This document shows positions 22,051-29,810 of a stretch of 34,103 nt of DNA, piece after piece. The stretch lies in assembly GCA_027579435.1 (NCBI GenBank), contig JANBPK010001550.1:1-34103 (forward strand), read 5' to 3'. The number at the start of each line of letters is the position of its first letter. Within the stretch, counting starts at the first letter, position 1. The DNA is from Candolleomyces eurysporus. Lineage: Eukaryota > Basidiomycota > Agaricomycetes > Agaricales > Psathyrellaceae. Under the pieces are notes generated by a model. The model ran no database searches and was not told where the DNA came from. It was given only the letters and a program-made list of their open reading frames with translations. The position numbers and the translations under genes are program-made.

Positions 22051-24199
22051 CAGCAGATCGCAAGATATGCATGTAGAGCCGGTCCATGTAGTTGATGTAA
22101 TCGGACCCGACAAGGCCATCATCCAAGACGCCTTCAAGCAAGGTCTCCAATTGATCATCAGGGGCCAGCTGCCTCCTGTCGAGAATGAACTCGGTCGCGG
22201 TATACGCGATGATGAAGAGTTTTCCGGCCATGCGAACAAGTTTGGCCTTTTGGTCCTTGGTCGGCTGCCAGGGAGGAGGCGGCAACGCGGGCAAAGCACG
22301 TTGGACCTGCGCCGGCGCCAAGCGGAAGTCGAGATAAACCTGGATGTCAGCTTCGACAACCGACTGCTCGATATCCTGCACGTGGAAGCGCGCAACGTCG
22401 CCTTGCTGGCTAGGCTCCTCGAGAAGGTGTCGAATACCACTCTCGGGACGGGTGGTCACAAAAGACCTTGAGATTGCGAAGCTTGACAACCTCGTCCAGG
22501 AGGACGGTTAAGAGAGCATGAGCCTGTCGCTCGTCGCATTCATCGAGTGCATCAATAGTGATGAGCAAAGGGGTCGCCCTGCCCTCCATAAGATCTTGCA
22601 AAGGCTCGAGGATCAACCAGTTGAACTGGGTGCGGACATCCTTCTCAGTAGCATCCGGATGCTTCTGCAAAGCATCGGCGATACGGACACCGAACTCTCT
22701 ACTGTAGCACCCCAGCTGGAAGGAGATGGTCGACACGAAGTACTGTGTCGTCTTGCGACGTTCGTGGTCCCGGGAGAAAAAGAAACTCGCGCCGAGGAAG
22801 TTAATTCCCCCCGCACGGGTTGCAATCGTCTTCAGAATTGTGGATTTCCCGATACCGGCGATGCCATCGAGCACGTAAATCGAGGGGACGGTGCCATGCG
22901 GGCTGCTTGCCCACTCTCCAATCCCACCCAGCAACGCTTCACGGGTGCCTTCGAAGCAGGAAGACACTGCGTCCAAGACTTCTTGGGAATCGTAAGCAGC
23001 TGCTGCGCGAGGGAGACGATCAAGCCTGGCATCCTGAGATAGGTTTTTTAACGTTAAGGGGAACAAGAGAGCGATCATTCAACTGACCTGGGCCTCCCTT
23101 TCTAGCGCGATATATTTCTCCTTCAGAATTGCCGAGTGTTCTTGAACGTTGGTCAGGATGTCGGTCAAAACAATGCGCCCTGCGATATGGTTTTCGAGCT
23201 ACCTCAGGAAATCAGCGTTGAGCGTCGAGACCAAGATGGGTCACTCTTACCCAGAATCGCTCGAGGAGGTGTGTGATGGTGTGGTTGGTTTCTTCAATAA
23301 GATCAGATTCCTCTTCCGTCAGCAGATACGCCGCAACAGTCCCGGCTTTCTTTTCGAAGACTTTCTGGAAAGCAGAGTGGAGACCCCTGGCGTTCCATGA
23401 GCGTGGTAGCAGAAGGAGTATGGAGCAGCAGACGTACTCAACCAATTTGCCAATGCTCGTCATCAATTCCGGCGGCAAGCAAGATGCGTCCTTCCCCTTG
23501 ATCGATTGAACGATGCTATCCTTCAACAAATCGCACCGACTAGTCAGAGTTTCGAGATCGTCTTTGTTCGCCGAAACTTTCTGGACGAACCGGTGAGCCT
23601 GTTGAAAGAAAGAAGCGAATATCGACCCTTACCTCCACAGTGTCAATCAGTTGTAGCGTTAAGCCGATCACACCTTTTCCGGGGATTGGGAGGTCCTCTG
23701 CCAAGCCAGCGATGATGCCCAAAGTGGCCTTGAGTGACGCCTTCGTAATAGTCCAGGCCTTCGACGGGGATTTTGGATCTTCGGTCGCAACGGGCTTCCC
23801 AGACTGGCCAGAGGGTAAAGTAGATTGGACATTCGTGACCTCGGAAGGCGGTAGGTTGACTAGAGACTCTCCCTGTCCTCCTTGAGAACCGGACAAGCCA
23901 GGACGCCCGTCATCGATGAGTGCAGAAGCGGCGGATGGGCCCCACTAGTCTTGGACTTGGACGGTCCACTGTCATCCTGTGTTGTGTAGGTCAAGAAGAT
24001 GTCATTTTCTAATGGCCTGAGTACGTACATTATTCCCCTCTTCCCCCTTAGAGTCCCCGTGCTTGAACATCTTGTCAAAAAACCCTGGGTTCTTCCCTTC
24101 TGAGGTCGAGGCACCTGTAGCGGAGATCGAGGAGTCACTATCGGCTAAACTTGCATCCTTGTCGCGGCCTTTCTTGCGCAATTTGCGAAATAGAGACAT
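19057..24199 (-). CDS. HeLo/MLKL-like, NACHT, WD40 NLR protein
   Basis: Seven exons: 24029-24199, 23633-23976, 23438-23598, 23251-23386, 23088-23198, 21452-23033, 19057-21399; about 1615 aa. Two one-base homopolymer changes are needed: an added G in the G4 run at 23940-23943 and removal of a T in the T4 run at 22460-22463 (minus sense). The first segment is basic and Ser-rich. Residues about 120-300 are helical, beginning KATLGIIAGLAEDLPIPG, and resemble the HeLo/MLKL N-terminal bundle of fungal NLRs (inferred). NACHT: Walker A GIAGIGKST at about 365, Walker B LLITIDALDE at about 464, then KVFVTTRPE across the second break. About 13-14 diverged WD40 repeats (ASASDDETARLWD type) fill about 890-1500. 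Such STAND NLRs control non-self recognition and cell death in fungi. Without the corrections it would be a truncated pseudogene. Confidence 0.85.
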
Positions 24200-24494
24200 C
24201 TTTCTTGTGTTTCAACGCGAGATCGACTGTAGGTAAACGCGGTAGGACGACAATGAGAAGAAGATAATGGACTGCGCCACAGGATTCTTCACACTATTAG
24301 TCAGATATCTTCCCTTGATCTTCGCATCAGTTTTATGCACCTGCTTTGATGTTTGAACCCTCATAATGAGTCTTTCATTTGAAAGACTACCATTGAAGCG
24401 AATGGAATTCTGGTTCAATGGAGGGAGCGCCAACAGTATACTCCACGCAATATCGAACTATGCTCACCCCAAGATAGGTCAATAAGAAAGTACA
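24200..24494. other. Intergenic region upstream of the NLR gene
   Basis: About 300 bp between the NLR start and the duplicated pirin block, whose similarity to the second copy begins near 24495. No element identified. Confidence 0.45.
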
Positions 24495-24530
24495 TAAAAC
24501 AAAATCCTAATGGTACATGCGTCTAACATT

Positions 24531-25470
24531 CTAAGCGTCCATATCGAATAGGAGAATCTCCGCAGTTGGGCCCTCGCTCCCAGATACGTTTTCAACAACG
24601 AGCTTGGCGGAAGAGCTGTTCACTGCGACATAGGCTCCATCGCCTTCGCCCAGAACAAGTTCTCCACCCGCCCCATCGCTCAACTTGACCTTCGCTCCTG
24701 GAGCGACTTTGTCAGAGCTCGTCTGGATGACGTGAACATACGCTTTCCTCCTGTTCAGCTCCTTCTCCAACGTCTTCCCAGAGCTGAGGATCGTGGCGTA
24801 CATCGTCAACCCGCTATGCACAGGCGCCGGGGTACCCTCGCCCTCCCTCTCCTTGTTCACACCTTCGTCGTCGACGGATGCTACGACTCTTGCCCACTTG
24901 TCCTTCTTCATCTCGTCCGTGAAATGACGAGTGTAATAGGCGGGTTTCAGGCGCGACTGGGAGGGGATGGACCAGATTTGGAGGAAATGGACGGGGACCC
25001 CGTGTTTGTTTGTGTTCTTTTCGGAGTGGGAGATCCCCGTACCGGCTGAGGTTAGTTGGATGTCGCCGCGGGTGAGGATCTCAACGTTGGACATTGAGTC
25101 TTTGCTGTTTAGATTAGAGGGAAGGTCAATCGTTAGAGTTGGGTAGAGGAGAAAGGGAGGATAAGGACGTACTGCTCGAGTTCACCGGAAACGATGTACG
25201 AGAAGATCTCGAATTCTCGGTGCGGGTGTGTACCGAAACCTGTAAGAGGGGAGACGCGGTCTTCGTTTATGACGCGTAGAGGGCCGTATTGTTGGTGTTT
25301 CGGGTCTTGGTACCTGTTTGTCGATCACCCTGTAAGCACTTTGATTATTTAACGTGACATTCGAGGACTCACATCGCGAAGGAGAAAGTATGATACGTCT
25401 TGAGCCAACCATGGTCGGCGTGGCCTCGCTCTTCGCTTCTACGGGGTACGAAGTGGAGAGTGCTGCACAT
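24531..25470 (-). CDS. Pirin-family protein, copy 1
   Basis: Exons 25373-25470, 25173-25313, 24531-25104; 270 aa, close to the usual pirin length of about 290. It is a bicupin. The N-terminal cupin carries [20 protein letters not shown] and the metal-ligand motif [11 protein letters not shown], with the other ligands in GISHSEKN. Pirins bind one Fe or similar metal; roles as nuclear cofactor and quercetinase have been described, and the fungal role is open. The start taken is ATG at 25470 (MCSTLHF). The frame stays open upstream for more than 200 nt with a basic Ser/Arg/Ala-rich leader but no in-frame ATG. A copy with the same exon structure lies at 27033. Confidence 0.93.
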
Positions 25471-25698
25471 TTTGTCGTTGATTGGTTTGGGAGAACTAGA
25501 GGAGGCAGAGGTTGCTGCGGAACGAGGCTGAGCCAAGAAGCGTTTGGAGTTGAGAGATGTTCGAAGACTAGCAGTGGCACGAGACGATCTGAGCACGGCG
25601 AAGATTAGCTGAGACAGTGTCAAGCTGAGACTCGCTAGACTCGCTGGATGGATCGATTCAAAGGTGAGTGATATTGAACGACCTGGGTTAACCCAATC

Positions 25699-25707
25699 CT
25701 TTATATA
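25699..25707 (-). promoter_or_regulatory. TATA box of pirin copy 1
   Basis: TATATAAAG on the minus strand, 229 nt before the ATG. The same place in copy 2 has TATTTAAAG, within otherwise conserved flanks. Confidence 0.7.
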
Positions 25708-25890
25708 CTCCCAATCCTCCAAGGGTGGGAATCAGGGTATAAGAAGTGGGCAGGGTGATGTTGAATTGTCTGACAGAGCACCAGAACCAAATTACTTATA
25801 TAGCTAGGCACCCTGGACTCGTGCATGTCGATGACTGAGCCTGAGTGAGGCGGAGTTTCCTTTGCTGGAGGCGCGGGACACACGCCTTGA

Positions 25891-25912
25891 CTAAGCGAAC
25901 TCTAAGCGAACT
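25891..25912. repeat. 11-bp tandem repeat in pirin 1 upstream region
   Basis: Two copies of ctaagcgaact. Pirin copy 2 has a single, slightly altered version at about 28430. Confidence 0.7.
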
Positions 25913-25971
25913 CGGCAAGTGTTATGGGCTCTGCGTAGGCGGGGTACAAGAGGAGGATGAATGTTGCGTGC

Positions 25972-25991
25972 TTTAGAAGGGTTTAGAAGGG
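25972..25991. repeat. 10-bp tandem repeat in pirin 1 upstream region
   Basis: Two copies of tttagaaggg, followed by two copies of a gtgtagga-like word. Copy 2 of the block has only one tttagaaggg. Confidence 0.7.
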
Positions 25992-26061
25992 TGTAGGATG
26001 GTGTAGGAGAGCGTTCTAGTAATGACTGGAGGTGTTAGTCGAGTAATTGCTCCCTCCTGCT

Positions 26062-26939
26062 GACGAAGGAAAAGGGACAGTAAGGATGAGGATATCATGG
26101 AAATTGGGTAGAAGCATGAGAAGGATAAGAACGAATTTGCGTATGTAGATTCTCACCTTTTTCCTTTCGTAACTCGTCCCTTTTTCCCATTATCTTGCTC
26201 ACTCGATCCCTCCCTTGCTTGCGATCTCCTTTTGTTTCTCGCTTTTGCATTCGCATTCTTTGACTCTTTCCAACACTATATCCCAATGGAGAAATGGGGA
26301 GTTTGGGGAGCTTAGAGGGAATGTAGCAGGTGACGAGCTTTCGGCCTTAGGCCAGAGAGCTCATGTATTATTGGTCGGCTGGTCTACAAATACATAGAGT
26401 GGGATACAGGGTGGGTAGCTGAAAAAGAGACTCGTCGCGACAGAAGAGAAGAAAGATGAGGTGAGACCTGTAGCGGTGCAAGCGTGCACGTGCGATCGAC
26501 GCGTTCGCCGCGAGGGCAGAAAGATCGCGAATCTGTCACTCCTCGATCGCCCATCCCCCACTGAACTTGTGTAAACCCTCTGTTTAAACTACGATTAGAT
26601 CCATGCTGACGTGCGTATACATTCAGCGGCTTAGACAAATCTCAAATCGCACGCATGGAGGCCGACATCCGTAAACTCTCCCGTCTCAAAGAGGATGAGT
26701 ACTCGAGCGACGACGTGAGGAAGAAGAAACCCAAGGTATCCTACGTCAAGAAAGGGATCAAGTACACTCAAGGTCGAACTACCAAGAAGACCGATGGTGG
26801 AAGGGCAGGCGGGAGAGGAAAACGAGACGAGAGTGACTTCTTGACTGCGCTGGATAGCTTGAAGGATAAGCTGAAGCGTGCTATGCCTATTGACGAAGGG
26901 AGGGCACAGGTCGAGGAGGTGATTATCTGTATCGTATAA
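26062..26939 (+). pseudogene. CWC27 fragment, 3' part
   Basis: Inverted partial copy of the gene at 14415-16818. 26066-26134 matches its exon 9 (aaggatgaggatat, gagaagcatgagaag region) with an in-frame TAG and a lost AGC. An expanded pseudo-intron of about 500 nt (parent 126 nt) follows, then the last exon from about 26630. From ATG 26655 a frame of 94 codons is open: [36 protein letters not shown]. After GACGAA about 380 bp present in the parent is missing, joining directly to the sequence before the parent's stop (caggtcgaggaggt). The PPIase domain is absent. Whether the 94-codon ORF is expressed cannot be judged. Confidence 0.88.
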
Positions 26940-27032
26940 TAATTCGATTAATTAAATAACTATTCCTATACAGCTGATCCAATCCAACAAACGAAGCAAA
27001 CTCAAATCCTAATGGTGCATGTATCCCACTCT

Positions 27033-27985
27033 CTAAGCATCCAGATCAAACAAGAGAATCTCCGCAGTCGGACCTTCCTCCCCAGATACGTTTTCAACAA
27101 AGAGCTTAGCGGAAGAGCAGTTCACCGCGACATAGGCACCATCGCCTTCGCCCAGAATAAGTTCTTCGCCCGCTCCATCGCTCAGTTTAACCTTCGCTCC
27201 TTGAGTGTTTTCTTCAGAGCTCGTCTGAATGACGTGCACGTACGCTTTCCTCCTGTTCAACTCCTTCTCCAGCATCTTCCCAGAGCTGAGCATCGTAGCG
27301 TACATCGTCAACCCGCTATGCACAGGCGCCGGGGTGCCCTCGCCTTCCCTCTGCTTATTCACGCCTTCGTCATCCACAGGGGCAACCACCCTCGCCCACT
27401 TATCCTGCTTCATCTCGTCTGTGAAGTGACGAGTGTAGTAAGCGGGTTTCAAGCGCGACTGGGAGGGCATGGACCAGATTTGGAGGAAATGAACGGGGAT
27501 GCCGTCTTTGTTTGGGTTCTTTTCCGAGTGAGAGATTCCGGTACCGGCTGAGGTTAGTTGGACATCCCCGCGGGTGAGGATTTCGACGTTGGACATTGAG
27601 TCTTTACTGTTTACGTTAGAGGGAGGAGTTATTGTTTAGGTCGGCAAAGGGAGAGAAAGGGAGGATAAGGACTCACTGCTCGAGTTCACCCGAAACAATG
27701 TAGGAGAAGATCTCGAACTCTCGGTGCGGGTGCGTACCGAAGCCTGTGAGAGAGGAGACGCGGTCTTCGTTTATGACGCGCAGAGGGCCATATTGTTGGT
27801 GTTTCGGGTCTTGGTACCTGTCAGTCAGTCAATCATCTTGTTAGCATTCTGCTCCTTGATTTTTTCACATGAGGGTCGAGCACTCACATAGCGAAAGAAA
27901 AGGTATGATACGTCTTGAGCCAACCATGGTCGGCGTGTCCGCGCTCGTCACTTCTGCGAGGGACGAAGTGGAGGGTGCTGTGCAT
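27033..27985 (-). CDS. Pirin-family protein, copy 2
   Basis: Exons 27888-27985, 27677-27817, 27033-27606; exon lengths (98, 141, 574) are identical to copy 1, giving 270 aa. It keeps [20 protein letters not shown], the THPH metal motif and GISHSEKN. By eye roughly 90% identical to copy 1, with differences scattered and no stops. The start taken is ATG at 27983-27985 (MHSTLHF). An N at 27992 lies just upstream; when it is dropped, the upstream leader is in frame with the ATG, as in copy 1. It is tail to tail with the CWC27 fragment at 26062-26939, whose ORF ends 93 bp away. Confidence 0.93.
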
Positions 27986-28230
27986 TTTTTTNGTCGGTTG
28001 GTTTGGAAGAGCTAGGAGGAACCGAGGTCGCTGCGAAGCGAGGCTGAGTCGGGTAGCGTTTGGAGTTCAGAAGAGCTCGAGCAGGGAGACGAAGAGTTCG
28101 AAGACTAGCAGTAGCACGAGGCGATATGAGTACGGGGAAGAATATTTGAGACAGTATAGAGATAAATTCGCTTGCTGGCTGGATCGATTCAAAGGTGTGG
28201 TGATATCGAACAACCTGGCTTGACCCAATC

Positions 28231-28239
28231 CTTTAAATA
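28231..28239 (-). promoter_or_regulatory. TATA box of pirin copy 2
   Basis: TATTTAAAG on the minus strand, aligned with TATATAAAG of copy 1; 246 nt before the ATG. Confidence 0.65.
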
Positions 28240-28672
28240 CCCCAACTCTCCAAGGGATGAGAATCAGGATGTAGAAAACAGGCAGGGTGACGTTGTGTTG
28301 TCTGACAGAGCACCAGGAAGCATACTACTTAAATGGCTGGGCACCCTAAGCTGGTGCATGTCGATGACGAGCCTGAGTCAGTGAGTGAGGCAAAGTTTCC
28401 TTTGCTGGAAGCACGGGATACACGCTTGACTAAGCGAGCTCAGCAAACGTAGACACGGTGGTGGAGGGAGGATGAATGTCAGCACCTTTAGAAGGGTGTA
28501 GGACGGGACATAGTAGTCACTTGCTGGTCCTAGTCGAGAAGGTGAACGGCGACGGATCGGAGTTTCGAGGGCCTTGGATTAGAAAGTTTGGCGACACCGT
28601 CTGGAACAAACAACTATTGCGCGAAAGTTTTGCCTGAGCCCAATGAAGTTTGCGCTTTCGAAAACGGCCTGA

Positions 28673-28705
28673 TTTCGCGCGAATTCAGCGAAAAGTTGCG
28701 CGAAA
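28673..28705. promoter_or_regulatory. Inverted pair of TTTCGCGC sites
   Basis: TTTCGCGC at 28673-28680 and its reverse complement GCGCGAAA at 28698-28705, 17 bp apart. The word matches the E2F/MBF consensus. No gene start lies close by: pirin copy 2 starts about 700 bp to the left and the glycosyltransferase about 1.1 kb to the right. Function inferred only. Confidence 0.35.
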
Positions 28706-28795
28706 AATATTTTGATCTTGCGAATAATAAATGTGCAATCGGCCCGCCATAAACAACGGTCACGACGTTCTCGATGACCGGGATGGCTGACAAAC

Positions 28796-29085
28796 AAGGC
28801 AACGAGGAAGAAGAGAGCTCAAGAAAGACATTGATTTTCAGACCGGATCGTGAGTTATTAGTTTCTCTTTCTGTTCCTACCTCGTCTCTCTCCGTTTCGT
28901 GCTTTCATGCGAATGCCCTGCGTTTTCATCGACGATCCATGTCTATATTTTACATTCCAACAAACATTCTGGAAGATTGATGCTAATCTCTGGAATTTCG
29001 AGTGGTCGAAACGTCTCAGCCTGCTCTGCCCGTACCCGACTTGGCCACAACTCCCGCCAGTAGTAGCAAGAGTAAACCTGCGACC
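28796..29085 (+). pseudogene. CWC27 fragment, exons 7-8
   Basis: 28796-28850 matches parent exon 7 (ggcaacgaggaagaagagag, then agaccggatc followed by the donor gtgagt) with an internal deletion of about 15 nt. 29002-29085 matches exon 8 (tggtcgaaacgtctcag, agtagcaagagtaaacctg). The intervening intron is about 150 nt against 65 in the parent. No usable frame spans it. It lies upstream of pirin copy 2 in the same relation as the 26062 fragment lies to pirin copy 1. Confidence 0.85.
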
Positions 29086-29810
29086 ATGATCTCCACTCTA
29101 CGATGACCGATATACTCTCCTCCGCCAGCTTAGCTTCGACGCTTCTATATACACAGATGAACCCGCCGTTCGCACCTTCGTAGCCAACTCGTAGCTATCC
29201 ATACCTAACATACGTACGTACATTTTCCAGCTCCGTTCTCGCCACGTTTTGCATTCTTTCTGAATGAAAGCAAAGATAGGAGGAGTTCGCCACTCACACC
29301 GTATCCGAACTTCACGAGGCGCAATAATTTAATAATATAACACGGGCGAGCGGAGTATACTACGGTGCAATGCCGTCAATGAGTTTATCATGGCGCAACT
29401 CGTGGGCGACGGGTGGAGTTCTACGATCGAACCACGCTTGCTTCTGCATTTATCCAAAAGAATATCTGAATATTGGCCCGATTCGCCGACCAAACGGATG
29501 CTAACTTGGATTGGAGGGACGCTGCGGGGAGAATCGACCGTTCTTCCGTCTTGGTTACTCTCGTCAGGCTGGTGCAGGCCGCATTGTTTACCCCTCCTCT
29601 CGCCATTTATTTTTAGCAGAATTCGTGCTAGAAAATTGCTTTTCCTTTCCTCTTCTTTGCAACTTTTTCCAAGCTCACACGAGACCGACTCCATATCATC
29701 AAGAGGCAGAGGAGCCATTTGAGAGCAGTCGCCGAGAAACAGCTCAATTTAATTTCGACCGACCGTATCCTCCTCGTATCTGCCATCTCCTACCAGCTAG
29801 TCTCCTGCAG
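29086..29810. other. Intergenic region before the glycosyltransferase
   Basis: About 725 bp. The pyrimidine-rich stretch near 29630-29680 probably belongs to the promoter or 5' UTR of the next gene. An ATG-led frame at 29391-29722 is open but not protein-like. Confidence 0.45.

Larger units (their letters stand above)
24495..26060. repeat. Tandem duplication block 1 (pirin plus promoter)
   Basis: Direct repeat with 27001-28560. Coding exons, intron positions, TATA region and about 600 bp of upstream sequence are shared, with words such as gacccaatcc/aacccaatcc, tctgacagagcaccag, gtgcatgtcgatga and gtttcctttgctgga. It continues to the right into CWC27-derived sequence. Confidence 0.85.
27001..28560. 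repeat. Tandem duplication block 2 (pirin plus promoter)
   Basis: Direct repeat of 24495-26060. Its left end continues into the CWC27/pirin tail-to-tail junction that is also found, inverted, at 14285-14425. Confidence 0.85.

Noticed and set aside
22518..23042. Long plus-strand open frames opposite the NACHT exon
   Set aside because: They lie antisense to a well-supported gene and have no conserved motifs; GC-rich coding strands often leave such shadows.
27012..27551. Plus-strand ORF of about 180 codons across pirin 2
   Set aside because: It is the reverse complement of the pirin exon; a similar shadow exists in copy 1.
29391..29722. ATG-led ORF upstream of the glycosyltransferase
   Set aside because: It lies in a pyrimidine-rich leader region, has no recognisable motif and overlaps the likely 5' UTR.
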